This document shows positions 41,321 through 50,073 of a DNA stretch of 64,000 nucleotides, one piece after another; position 1 is the stretch's first letter; each line of letters starts with the position of its first letter. Where the stretch lies: the NCBI RefSeq assembly GCF_000832065.1, contig NZ_JXQM01000001.1, positions 124,001 through 188,000 of the forward strand. Reading direction: 5' to 3'. The position numbers and the translations under genes are program-made. Below the pieces are notes generated by a model that did not search any database, had not been told where the DNA came from, and saw nothing but the letters and a program-made list of their open reading frames with translations. Source of the stretch: Nitrosospira sp. NpAV. GTDB lineage: Bacteria > Pseudomonadota > Gammaproteobacteria > Burkholderiales > Nitrosomonadaceae.

Positions 41321-43933
41321 CTAATAACTAAACGCGGCCTCAACAAGATAGGTACGCTGCGGATAAGGATGAAAAACAAACGCCTTATCGTTATTCAGAT
41401 TAGTTATACCAAACGAAACCCGGCTTTTCAAACCATTCTGCAACTTGAACCGGTAGCTGGTTTTGAAGTCCATGAAGAAGAAATCGCTCTGGGCACCAAA
41501 CACGTTATTTATATGATCCCTGTTATCGAGATCATTAAACGAATCACTGGTATAGCGGCCCGAGAATGAGATATCCCAGGCTTCGGTGGCATTGTAGGTA
41601 GTAAAGAAGTTTGCCCGCCAATGGGGTAAACGGATGCGTTGCTTGCCAGTAAGATCAAAATTCGCTTGCGTCCCGGTTGTTTCCGTAAAACTGATAAGGG
41701 GCCCCTTATCCACCTTCGCGTTCATCCATGTGCCGTTGAACATGAAATCAAATTTCGAACCCATAATTCGACGTTGGTCAAAAATCAGCTCAACCCCGGT
41801 GGTACTGGTCTGATCGATATTCTGGAATGAGGCTTGTGTCTGTATGCCTGAGGCCGTTAGCACCTGCTGGATGGCATCCTTGATGTCATCCCGGAAAACG
41901 TTCACGCGGGCATAACCCCTGGGCAGCGTATACTCGATCATGAAATTGTGGTGCACACCGTTCTCCGGTCTGAGCAACGCATTCGCGGTGATAATCTGGG
42001 TCGGGCTACTCAGTGACTGATAAAGCTCCGCGATCACTGGAAACCGATGCGCTCTTCCAAATGAATAACGGAGTTTCCATGGTCCTGGCTCATAACCCAG
42101 AGAAACCTTAGGTGAAAGCGCGGATTCGGTGCGATCGGGTACCGCCGTGCTTCCGACAACGCCTTTGCTGGCTCCCCACCATTCCTGCCGCGCCCCCACT
42201 GTAACATCCCAATCCGGCAAAAAACGATAGGCGGATTGGGCGAACATCGCGTGGGTCGAGGTTTGCCCATCGTTGTTTCTGTTAGCCTGCAAGGGGCCGC
42301 GCGTAAGTGTCGCGTAGTCCGTCAACGAGTACTGCCGGAAGCTTAAATTATATTGATCAAAATGATATCCCGTCAGAAATGACCATTTCTGATTGCCAAG
42401 CACTGCGGGAGTACTCAGCTTGAGATCGTAATTCAGCCAGCTGAATTTCTTGAAATCCTGAATCTGGCCGGTGGCATTCCCGTTGGGATCGCTCGGATTG
42501 AAGAACGCCGTAGCGCGGGTATCCTTGAGAACGTCAAAATTGCTGATGGTTGTATCGATATGCCAATTTTCGGTAAGCGCACCCCGCAGCTGCAGGCCCA
42601 GATTCAACGTTTCGCGTTTATCCGAGCTGAAGCCAAACCCTCTGTTTAGCACATCAAAAGAGGAACCGTTAAACGCGGCATTAGGCAGATTCGGCGGCTG
42701 AGATCCACCAAAGAATGCTTGCCCGGACGTGTCCAGCAAATAATTCCGCGGATGATTCTGGTTGCGAGTGCGATCCTCATAGGCTACCGTAAAAATCGCC
42801 TGGAGCTCGGAAGTAATGTCATAGCCCAATTTGCCCTTGAACAAGTGAGTGTTCACTTTCTCCGGACCCGTATCGCCATAGATGATACTTGGCGTGCCGC
42901 GCGTGTCGGGCGTACGAATACCGCCGGTGACAACGGTTTGCCCGCTGGTGGGAGTTCCAAGGCCCGTATTGTCGATAAAATAGGATTGCGGGTGACTCTG
43001 GGCTTCCAATCGATTGTAAGCCAGAAATACCGATAATTTGTCTTGAAACCGGTTGCCATAAGACACATATTGCCGGTCGCCTATAAACGTTCCTTTATCG
43101 GGCCCATAAAGCTTGTAGGGTTGAATGAAGAGGCTGGTCTCGACATAGAATTCCTGTTTGCGCGGCATGCGCGTTCGTATGTTTACTACGCCACCGATGG
43201 AGTTACCGCTGTATTCCGCTGAGAAAGGGCCATACACGATATCCACGGCGTCAATTTCATTGGGACCCACCATGGACCAGCGTGGCGCACCATTAAAGGA
43301 GGCCTGTAAAAAGTTGTGTATCGGCAAACCATCGGCATAGACCATATTGCGCGCCGTCGAGAACATATCCGCACCGCGGATACCGAGCACGCCGTTGGGA
43401 TCGCCGACATACCGCTGTCTTATCTGCAAACTGGGCTGATACTTGAGCACTTCTTCCGTCGTTTGCGCATTCTGACGCTCGATCTGGGTTCGTGTGACGC
43501 GAGTGGACGGCGAAGTGTAATGCGAATCGCGCTCGACCTCTCCCGTCACTACCATCTCCTTGAATACGGTTTCCTTTTGCTTGTCGGATACCGGCTCATC
43601 CTTGCTTTTTTCGTTGACTTTATCCTTGCCCTTATTTTTCCCTTCGTCCTTGTCAGGTGCTTCATTTGGCACTTCTTTTTCTACGGCACCCGCAAGCGGT
43701 ACCGCAGTCTGTGCGACCTGATTCGAGGTTTGTGCCGGCGGGATCGTTTTATTCGGTTGCGCGCTTAGTCCGCTGATGCCGCCAGTCGACTGAAATATAT
43801 CAGCGGATGGTCTGCTTTCACGGGAACCCTTCACGGAGTTTTGCGACGGAGTGTTTTTTAGTTGCTCCGAATCTTCGGCCCAAGCGGAAGAGACGCAAAA
43901 TACGCTCACCAAGGCGATAAAGATAGATTTCAT
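41321..43933 (-). CDS. TonB-dependent outer-membrane receptor with long charged N-terminal linker
   Basis: TonB receptors import metal chelates, cofactors or other ligands across the outer membrane. The 870-residue protein has a signal peptide (SIFIALVSVFCVSSAWA), then an unusually long Gln/Pro and Lys/Glu-rich segment (about residues 20-125), a TonB-box-like KEMVVTGE, a plug domain (TTEEVLKYQPSLQIRQRYVG to GGVVNIRTRMP) and a 22-strand barrel ending in the aromatic AAFSY. The substrate cannot be read from the sequence. The next gene upstream on the same strand is an exported Asp-box protein with a Cys cluster, and the pair may act on one ligand, perhaps a metal (inference). Confidence 0.93.
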   Translation of the reverse strand: MKSIFIALVSVFCVSSAWAEDSEQLKNTPSQNSVKGSRESRPSADIFQSTGGISGLSAQPNKTIPPAQTSNQVAQTAVPLAGAVEKEVPNEAPDKDEGKNKGKDKVNEKSKDEPVSDKQKETVFKEMVVTGEVERDSHYTSPSTRVTRTQIERQNAQTTEEVLKYQPSLQIRQRYVGDPNGVLGIRGADMFSTARNMVYADGLPIHNFLQASFNGAPRWSMVGPNEIDAVDIVYGPFSAEYSGNSIGGVVNIRTRMPRKQEFYVETSLFIQPYKLYGPDKGTFIGDRQYVSYGNRFQDKLSVFLAYNRLEAQSHPQSYFIDNTGLGTPTSGQTVVTGGIRTPDTRGTPSIIYGDTGPEKVNTHLFKGKLGYDITSELQAIFTVAYEDRTRNQNHPRNYLLDTSGQAFFGGSQPPNLPNAAFNGSSFDVLNRGFGFSSDKRETLNLGLQLRGALTENWHIDTTISNFDVLKDTRATAFFNPSDPNGNATGQIQDFKKFSWLNYDLKLSTPAVLGNQKWSFLTGYHFDQYNLSFRQYSLTDYATLTRGPLQANRNNDGQTSTHAMFAQSAYRFLPDWDVTVGARQEWWGASKGVVGSTAVPDRTESALSPKVSLGYEPGPWKLRYSFGRAHRFPVIAELYQSLSSPTQIITANALLRPENGVHHNFMIEYTLPRGYARVNVFRDDIKDAIQQVLTASGIQTQASFQNIDQTSTTGVELIFDQRRIMGSKFDFMFNGTWMNAKVDKGPLISFTETTGTQANFDLTGKQRIRLPHWRANFFTTYNATEAWDISFSGRYTSDSFNDLDNRDHINNVFGAQSDFFFMDFKTSYRFKLQNGLKSRVSFGITNLNNDKAFVFHPYPQRTYLVEAAFSY

Positions 43934-44243
43934 GTTGATTTTTTCCTCGCCTGTTTTCTTATAATAACCAGCTTATGGTCGCGGTTTTTATTACGCATTT
44001 TAAATACTACTTCATCAAAATTTCAGTTTTTCCGGCCAATGGGACGATTTATGTCAATCGGATTAGGCCATACCCAGGAAACTTACGAGCAATCACATCC
44101 GGGGCGTCCCATAAGGCCGCATCTGCGGCTTCGCGGGATGGGATACTTTAATGATAAGAGCAGTAACGAATGATCGTTTCCATTTATCAGGAGGCGCTGG
44201 CAAAGCACTGTACCCCTCTTGCTGAGGTTACCACCAATGGGGC
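43934..44243. other. Gap between BNR protein and TonB receptor genes
   Basis: This 310-base stretch separates two minus-strand genes. Short plus-strand frames here have no recognisable protein character. An AT-rich TTATAA-like hexamer on the minus strand about 30-40 bases before the receptor could be a -10 element. I see no terminator hairpin with a T-run. Confidence 0.4.
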
Positions 44244-45566
44244 TTACCGCACGCTCCCTGACGTCGTAGACCAAGCTACGGGATCCCTATCCGTGGGGTG
44301 CGCCATGACCACTCTGGGGTTGTCGGTGACGCGCTCCACAGAAGACTTCAAAGGTTCTCTGGCGGTAAGGCGCTCAAATGGCAGAACACGTAAGCCTTCC
44401 ATTGCTGTATTCCACACCAACAGCACCCTCTTTCCGTCGATCAGCGGTATAGGATAATCCGTCGCCCCAGCGGAATCCATCAAACGCTGCGGTTCACTCC
44501 AGGACATGCCACTATCATTCGAATACATCATCTGCGCAGAATAGGAACGTCCGTCGAATTCACGCCATGTGAGGAGAACCGTTTTGCCCTCAGCGGCCAC
44601 CGATGCATGATTTGCCTGGGCTGCGGGATCGCCGATGGCCAGCGGCTGCGACTCCCAATCGCCACCGAGACGTTTGTAAAATAGCCCTTGGCGGGTCGCG
44701 CCATTGGTAAACCAGACCAGATGCAACTGGCCCTGACGATCAGTTGCAATGCCTCCCCCATTATGAGGACAGGCATCAATTTGCCATTCATCATCCGTGG
44801 CGCGCCGCTTCCCGCCTTTATCCAGGTTTGCAATAGCAAAATCACGTGTGTTGACACCAAAAATATTCCGCCAAAACGCCACCGGACCTTCCTGCGTCCA
44901 GGTGAGTGCAATCCGGCAGCACTCGCAGGTATGCGTTTGGAATCTTCGATTCGCGCCAAAGCTGGCACCATTATCATTGGACTGCGCGGTATAAACCGAC
45001 ACCCCGGAAAACTCCCCGCCTTGTTCCCTTGCCGCATCCCGATCCCGCGCATCAAGCCATGCCACCACGACTCTGCCCGCGCCATCAATGGCCAGCGAAT
45101 CAAAACGATGGCTGGTAATGCGGCCGTCATCATTCAGGGTCACGGGTTTCGAAAAAGTCCGGCCTGAATCCGTCGAACGCGCAAAGCGGACATTGCCTGA
45201 ATATTTCTGCGGTAGGGACTGTATCCAAGTCAAAAGCACGGTGCCATCGCGGGCAATGGCGATCTTGGGGCGATTTTCTCCGTCAGCCGATATATTTTCC
45301 GGCTCAGGTGTAACAACAACGGGATTGGAGAAACTTTTCCCCTTATCGTCCGAACGGGAAACCAGCAGCCGCTGATCCTCCACTTTCGCCAACCATAACC
45401 GGCCACCCTCATCCAACGTTACACCCACTCCCAACGTTGTCTTGGGAGGCCGGGGCTTCGCATGCGCTTGATCTTCCGAGGCCGGATCCGGGTGACTTGC
45501 GTGTATGGCAGCTGAAGTGCTCAGCAAGAGCAGGGCTGCAATATGATAGATCTGTTGCCGCCGCAT
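44244..45566 (-). CDS. Exported Asp-box (BNR/sialidase-fold) protein with CxCC motif
   Basis: The 440-residue protein has a signal peptide (IYHIAALLLLSTSAAIHA) and at least four Asp-box turns of the form S-x-D-x-G-x-(S/T)-(F/W): SDDKGKSF, STDSGRTF, SNDNGASF, SNDSGMSW. It therefore forms a six-bladed propeller of the sialidase type. The catalytic Arg triad and Tyr/Glu of true sialidases are not evident, so I do not call it a sialidase. It carries C214-E-C-C217 in THTCECCRIA and a further Cys-Pro-His (266-268) in DACPHNGGG, which could bind metal. The start has a GAGAGGAAG site. A 23-bp palindrome lies 57-79 bases upstream. A TonB receptor follows. Confidence 0.85.
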   Translation of the reverse strand: MRRQQIYHIAALLLLSTSAAIHASHPDPASEDQAHAKPRPPKTTLGVGVTLDEGGRLWLAKVEDQRLLVSRSDDKGKSFSNPVVVTPEPENISADGENRPKIAIARDGTVLLTWIQSLPQKYSGNVRFARSTDSGRTFSKPVTLNDDGRITSHRFDSLAIDGAGRVVVAWLDARDRDAAREQGGEFSGVSVYTAQSNDNGASFGANRRFQTHTCECCRIALTWTQEGPVAFWRNIFGVNTRDFAIANLDKGGKRRATDDEWQIDACPHNGGGIATDRQGQLHLVWFTNGATRQGLFYKRLGGDWESQPLAIGDPAAQANHASVAAEGKTVLLTWREFDGRSYSAQMMYSNDSGMSWSEPQRLMDSAGATDYPIPLIDGKRVLLVWNTAMEGLRVLPFERLTAREPLKSSVERVTDNPRVVMAHPTDRDPVAWSTTSGSVR

Positions 45567-45622
45567 AACTTCCTCTCATAACTATACCGGGCTGTGAGGA
45601 TAATCCATTTTGGGAAGCATGA

Positions 45623-45645
45623 GAATGCGACAAATTGTCGCATTC
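45623..45645. promoter_or_regulatory. 23-bp perfect palindrome upstream of the BNR gene
   Basis: Arms GAATGCGACAA and TTGTCGCATTC are perfect inverted repeats with a single central base. The site lies 57 to 79 bases before the BNR gene start, where an operator for a dimeric repressor would be placed. I do not recognise the regulator from the motif. It is too symmetric and too compact to be a terminator, and no T-run follows. Confidence 0.65.
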
Positions 45646-45727
45646 GGCTATGCATGGTTATATCTGGGCTCCGTTGACGCGGTTATCCATTTTCCTGAGC
45701 TTTGTGAATAGACGATAATGAAATATC

Positions 45728-46579
45728 CTATTCTCTAATTTCCAGTTTATGCCGTTGCCAAGCCGCTTCTTTCTTAAGCACAATGTTAACCACCCGCATG
45801 ACGCCGGCTATATTAACGGGCTTTTTGCTGTGTTCAATCCGTCCTGTCAGGGTGATGTCCGGGTGCAGCTTGCCGCTCTGGTAGAGCGGCCATATTTCCC
45901 GCCCGTAGTCAGTGGCGAGCAATTCGGGAGCAAAGCGGCCAAAGTAGGCGGTCAGATTGTCGATGTCGCGTATCAGCATGCTTTGGGCATTACTGTTGGC
46001 TACCGCGTCAACGGCCTGAGGCAGATCAATAATGACAAGTCCGTCGCCGCTGGCGAGTACATTGTACTCAGATAAATCACCATGGACGATACCGACGCAA
46101 AGCATGCGAACCACCTGCTTGATGAGGGTGAGGTGATACTCGCATGCCTGTTCTGCCGTTAGCACCAGGTCATTGAGGCGGGGAGCGGCATTGCCATTCG
46201 CTCCCGTCACCAGTTCCATCAGCAGTACACCCTCAAAAAAATTATAAGGCCGCGGCACACGCACGCCGGCGGCGGCAAGACGACACAAGGAATCCAATTC
46301 CACGCTTCGCCACGCATTTTCCTGCGCTCTGCGCCCATAGCGAGTACCCTTCTCGATGGCACGGGCGCGGCGGCGGCTCTTCACTCTCCGGCCTTCGGTG
46401 TAATCGATACTCTGATGAAAACTGCGTACATTGGCTTCCTTGTATACTTTCGCGCAACGAATCGCCTCTCCGCAACGGACCACATACACCATGGCTTCCT
46501 TGCCACTCATGAGCTGGCAAATGACTTCATCGACGAGACCTTCCTCGACAAGCGGTTCAATTCTTTTCGGGATTTTCAT
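45728..46579 (-). CDS. RIO-type serine/threonine kinase (PA4780-like)
   Basis: This is a bacterial atypical protein kinase of the RIO/ABC1 fold. The 283-residue protein has the ATP-loop region MSGKEAMVYVVRCGEAIRCAKVYKE with the invariant Lys, the catalytic loop IVHGDLSEYNVL, and the metal motif VIIDLPQAVD that replaces DFG. Residues 60-95 form a basic insert with many Arg. Substrates of these bacterial RIO proteins are largely unknown. The start ATG overlaps the end of a small upstream frame by four bases, and no good ribosome site is visible, so coupled translation is possible. Confidence 0.9.
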   Translation of the reverse strand: MKIPKRIEPLVEEGLVDEVICQLMSGKEAMVYVVRCGEAIRCAKVYKEANVRSFHQSIDYTEGRRVKSRRRARAIEKGTRYGRRAQENAWRSVELDSLCRLAAAGVRVPRPYNFFEGVLLMELVTGANGNAAPRLNDLVLTAEQACEYHLTLIKQVVRMLCVGIVHGDLSEYNVLASGDGLVIIDLPQAVDAVANSNAQSMLIRDIDNLTAYFGRFAPELLATDYGREIWPLYQSGKLHPDITLTGRIEHSKKPVNIAGVMRVVNIVLKKEAAWQRHKLEIRE

Positions 46580-46851
46580 AGGCGTCTTCGAGCGTGCAGT
46601 ACTTGCTGCAAGCTGCTCATCTCCTTGGCAAAATTAAAAGGAATTTTCCTATACTGTGCCGGCATATCCGAATACCACCGGATCTCCACTTCACGACCGC
46701 CTGTACCTTGCTGGCTTACTGCGATTCCAGACATCAGGAACCGATCTATCCCACCGGTTATCTTTTTTTGAAGTTCCCGTATTTTTAAACTGGTGAAGAC
46801 ATGCTTCTTAGCCAACACTTTGCGATCCAAGCGAAATGCTTCCGATAGCAC
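46576..46851 (-). CDS. Possible small protein coupled to the RIO kinase
   Basis: A 91-residue frame runs from an ATG at 46851 to a TGA that overlaps the kinase start (ATGA). The product is basic, begins MLSEAFRLDRKVLAKKHVFT and ends SSLQQVLHARRRL, with no membrane segment or known motif. The four-base overlap and lack of a ribosome site for the kinase argue that it may be real. There is no ribosome site for it either, and I recognise no family. Confidence 0.35.
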   Translation of the reverse strand: MLSEAFRLDRKVLAKKHVFTSLKIRELQKKITGGIDRFLMSGIAVSQQGTGGREVEIRWYSDMPAQYRKIPFNFAKEMSSLQQVLHARRRL

Positions 46852-46959
46852 TAATCATGTGCTTTCTTTCAGTTTGGTGAACACGTCTCCCTGCTCACTC
46901 GCTGTTGTTAAACCCAGGGCATTGGATTGAATTGTAGATAGGGAAAATCAGCTTGGGAA

Positions 46960-46991
46960 TGTGACATATTGCCGCGCGGCAATATGTCACA
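46960..46991. promoter_or_regulatory. 32-bp perfect palindrome in the gap before the RIO kinase region
   Basis: The arms TGTGACATATTGCCGC and GCGGCAATATGTCACA are exact reverse complements with no spacer, giving 32 uninterrupted palindromic bases. It lies in the 437-base gap between the small frame upstream of the RIO kinase (start 46851) and the symporter stop (47289). No T-run follows on either strand, which argues against an intrinsic terminator. It could be an operator, a replication or partition site, or a recombination site. The rest of this gap shows no supported gene. Confidence 0.7.
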
Positions 46992-47288
46992 CTGCTTTGC
47001 CTCCGCATGGAAACGTTTTCGTTACGACAGCTTCTGGAACGGTGTGCGAGGGAAGGGATTTCCAAAAGTGATGGATGACTAGCAAGCATCTGAATGTGGA
47101 ATCAATCTCGCCCCACGTCCGGGAGTTAACCGCTTTTAGTTCAGCGCCATGACCCGCAACGATTTGTTGCCTTACTTGACCCGTACCTCTTAGGCGAGTT
47201 CGCTACAACTGCCGGATTCAGATTAAGTGATGCTATCTGTCCACGATGAAATACAAGGGTGCAATTCATTCTTTTGTGGGCGTCATCT

Positions 47289-48545
47289 CTAAATGCCGAT
47301 ACCATCATCATGTTCACCCCTCACCCACTTTTGCACCACCAGACTGCCCACCATATCTCCTTCGACATTGACCGCCGTGCGGAACGCATCCAGCAAGCGG
47401 TCGATTGGAAGTAGAATAGCGATGGCCTCCGCAGGCAGCCCGACCGACTGCAGCACCAGCACCATGGTTACCATGCCTGCGCTGGGAATACCTGGCGCAC
47501 CCATTGCGCCGAGCATGGCGGTGAAAAACACGATCATCTGCTGCATGAGATTGAGTTCGATACCTACCAGATTGGCGACGAACAGCGCTGCGGCGGCCTC
47601 ATATAACGCGGTCCCATCCATGTTAAGCGTGGCGCCGAGCGGTACGACGAAGCCGGCAATATCGCGTTTGACATGCAAATGCTGTTCCACACAACGCAAA
47701 GTGACAGGCAAGGTGGCCGAACTGGAACTGGTGGCAAAAGCCGTTACCAGCGCTTCGCGCGCACCGCGCCAGAACTTGAGCGGCGCCATGCCGGTTACCA
47801 GATAAAGTATCAGCGGCAGCACCACCACGCCATGCAGCAGCGTGGACCCCACCACCACCACGATAAATTTTATCAGCGTCGCAAGCAAGGCAGTATCCTG
47901 AGTCGCGACCAGCTGTAGCAGCAGCGCCATGATGCCTAATGGCGCCAGCCGCATAATCCAGCCCACTAGCATCAATATTAGTTCCAGGAATTCCCGTAAT
48001 AACACGATAATATTGGCGTAGCGTTCGCCGCCCACCACCAGGGCTATTCCCAGCAAGAGTGCAAAAACCACTACAGCCAGCACGTCACCCTGAGCTAACG
48101 CTGTTATGGGATTCTGAAATAATGAATGTAGAAAATGGGCAAAGAACTCAGGCAGAGACATCTGCTTGGCCTCAAAACCCCGCATGGCATCCTGAAACAT
48201 CGCAAGCTGCAGTCCTTCGCCAGGCCGGAATAGATTGGCGGCGGTCAGCCCCAGTATAACCGCAAGCGCCATGGAAAATATAAAGAAGCCCAGTGTTGCT
48301 TTCCATACCTTGTGTATCTGGCGGTGCGCACGCAAATTGGCAACTCCGACAGCAATGGAGGTGAATACCAGCGGTATCAGCACCATTTTCAACAAGTCAA
48401 TAAACAGCGTCCCGATCAGCCCGGCGATATAAAGTCCATTTTGTGCAATGGCTGATTCTTGTCCAAGCCCGGAAAATCCCATGCCCAGCAATATGCCAGC
48501 TAGCACACCCAATAGAATCTGCGTGTTAAGCGATGTCTTTTTCAC
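47289..48545 (-). CDS. Dicarboxylate/amino-acid:cation symporter (SDF/DAACS family)
   Basis: This family couples Na+ or H+ flow to uptake of glutamate, aspartate or C4-dicarboxylates. The 418-residue protein has eight transmembrane regions with the re-entrant loop signature ATSSSSATLPVTL (HP1), the NMDGTALYE motif of helix 7, GIPSAGMVTMVLVL (HP2), and PIDRLLDAFRTAVNVEGD in helix 8. In HP2 and helix 8, the Arg in RLLDAFRT is in the place that favours acidic amino acids or dicarboxylates. A GTG start at 48545 gives KKTSLNTQILLGV. It stands alone with no obvious partner. Confidence 0.93.
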   Translation of the reverse strand: MKKTSLNTQILLGVLAGILLGMGFSGLGQESAIAQNGLYIAGLIGTLFIDLLKMVLIPLVFTSIAVGVANLRAHRQIHKVWKATLGFFIFSMALAVILGLTAANLFRPGEGLQLAMFQDAMRGFEAKQMSLPEFFAHFLHSLFQNPITALAQGDVLAVVVFALLLGIALVVGGERYANIIVLLREFLELILMLVGWIMRLAPLGIMALLLQLVATQDTALLATLIKFIVVVVGSTLLHGVVVLPLILYLVTGMAPLKFWRGAREALVTAFATSSSSATLPVTLRCVEQHLHVKRDIAGFVVPLGATLNMDGTALYEAAAALFVANLVGIELNLMQQMIVFFTAMLGAMGAPGIPSAGMVTMVLVLQSVGLPAEAIAILLPIDRLLDAFRTAVNVEGDMVGSLVVQKWVRGEHDDGIGI

Positions 48546-48833
48546 CAGCTGATTCTGTTTATAAAATACAATTTTCGGGCGAACGACTTGAAAGGCTACC
48601 TATCTCAGCGGGATCGAATAAAGAAACGCATAGGGATACGACATGCTCGAAAACCTCGAACTTATATAAGCCGCGGGACAACGATACCAGATTTCTTGAC
48701 CAAAAAAACGGGTGATAGAGGCCTGACAGAGAATCAAATTAACGAAGAAAAATTCGCAGTTCCTTTTGTAAAGGAGAGCAAGTTCGCTTCTTGCCGCCCA
48801 CAGTAATCCGCCAGTCGCAGACAAATACAGCTG

Positions 48834-48953
48834 TTAACATTGGTCTTGCAGAAATCGCCGCACAATGTTTTGGGCAGTTATAATCCTGAAGCCAGTCGCT
48901 GATTGCTCATCTATCAATCTAGGACTATGATTCGTAGAGAATTTTTTTGCCAT
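48834..48953 (-). CDS. Possible 39-residue protein
   Basis: An ATG at 48953 preceded by an AGGTGA site opens a 39-codon frame beginning MAKKFSTNHSPRLIDEQSAT. The product is basic at both ends and has no membrane segment. It lies in the 534-base gap 48546-49079, which otherwise holds nothing I can support. The good ribosome site is the only strong point; no family is recognised. Confidence 0.3.
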   Translation of the reverse strand: MAKKFSTNHSPRLIDEQSATGFRIITAQNIVRRFLQDQC

Positions 48954-49079
48954 TTTATTCTCACCTTTTAAATGCGCCCGCTGCGGGACGGATTGCCCGG
49001 TTTTTGCGGCGCATGGCTGAGTTGTTCGCAACGCCCTGCCCTGTACCCCAAAACTGGGCGCTTAACCGGATAATTCAGT

Positions 49080-50069
49080 ATGATTGACGCCCTTTCCTTT
49101 TCACTTGCGATCCCACCGTCAATAGCGTTTATAGTAACGCTGATCCTTATTTGGTGGCTGATAAGGAGCAACGTCCTCAAGGTACTCGATCACCCCAATC
49201 CCCGCTCCCTGCATACCAGGGCCATTCGCCGCACCGGCGGGGTCGGCATGATGCTGGGCATAGGGGTTTCATGGGCCACTACCCCCGCGGCTCTGCCGAT
49301 TTCCGTATCGCTGGGCGTTGCTCTCCTGGTGCTGATCTCTTTTGCCGATGACATCTTCGGGCTGCCTGTGCTGGGACGACTGCTGATGCATGGTGCGGTG
49401 GCTATCTGGTTCTCGGTCGCATTGCTATTCGAAACACATGGGTGGATGATGGTTACAATAATCACCCTTTCGATCGTCTGGATGATCAATCTTTATAATT
49501 TCATGGACGGCTCGGATGGATTGGCGGGCGGGATGACACTCATTGGTTTCACCTGCTATGGCTTGACCGCATGGTCGGGCGGAGACGAATCATTTGCCGT
49601 CATAAACTTCTGTATTGCCGCAGCTGCCGCGGCGTTCTTGATATTTAATTTTCATCCCGCACGCATTTTCATGGGAGACGCGGGCGCGATTCCACTGGGA
49701 TTCCTGGCCGCATCACTGGGGATAATGGGCTGGATAAATGGCTCATGGCCACTGTGGCTGCCGGTACTGGTTTTTTCGCCATTTATTGCCGATGCTTCTG
49801 TTACGCTCTTAAGGCGTTGCCTGGGCGGCGAAAGATTCTGGCAGGCGCATCGCGTTCACTATTACCAGCGTATGGTGCGTGGCGGCTTTGGCCACCGCAA
49901 TACGGCCCTGCTCGGTTATATTCTGATGTTGGCCACGGGAGTTAGCGCAATGTGGGCAATGCACCAGGATATTGCCGTTCAGCTTGGAGTCGGCATGGTT
50001 TGGGGCGGAATTTATTTGAGTATGATGATTGTGTCCGAGCGGTATTTGGAGCGCCTTCCCGGCGATTGA
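49080..50069 (+). CDS. WecA/WbpL-type undecaprenyl-phosphate sugar-1-phosphate transferase
   Basis: Such proteins start O-antigen or exopolysaccharide repeats by moving a HexNAc-1-phosphate onto undecaprenyl phosphate. The 329-residue protein has about ten membrane segments, the metal-binding FADDIFGLP (equivalent of DDxxD), NFMDGSDGLAGG, the FMGDAGAIPLGF segment and a basic His loop HRVHYYQRMVRGGFGHRNTALL. The exact sugar is not readable. The dehydratase gene follows four bases later, a standard neighbour pair in WbpL-WbpM type clusters. UppS and GalU, elsewhere in this window, supply its carrier and related sugar nucleotides. Confidence 0.92.
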   Translation: MIDALSFSLAIPPSIAFIVTLILIWWLIRSNVLKVLDHPNPRSLHTRAIRRTGGVGMMLGIGVSWATTPAALPISVSLGVALLVLISFADDIFGLPVLGRLLMHGAVAIWFSVALLFETHGWMMVTIITLSIVWMINLYNFMDGSDGLAGGMTLIGFTCYGLTAWSGGDESFAVINFCIAAAAAAFLIFNFHPARIFMGDAGAIPLGFLAASLGIMGWINGSWPLWLPVLVFSPFIADASVTLLRRCLGGERFWQAHRVHYYQRMVRGGFGHRNTALLGYILMLATGVSAMWAMHQDIAVQLGVGMVWGGIYLSMMIVSERYLERLPGD

Positions 50070-50073
50070 CGGA

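Noticed and set aside
44244-45566. Calling the BNR protein a true sialidase
   Set aside because: Asp-box turns only show the propeller fold. I could not find the Arg triad and Tyr/Glu catalytic set.
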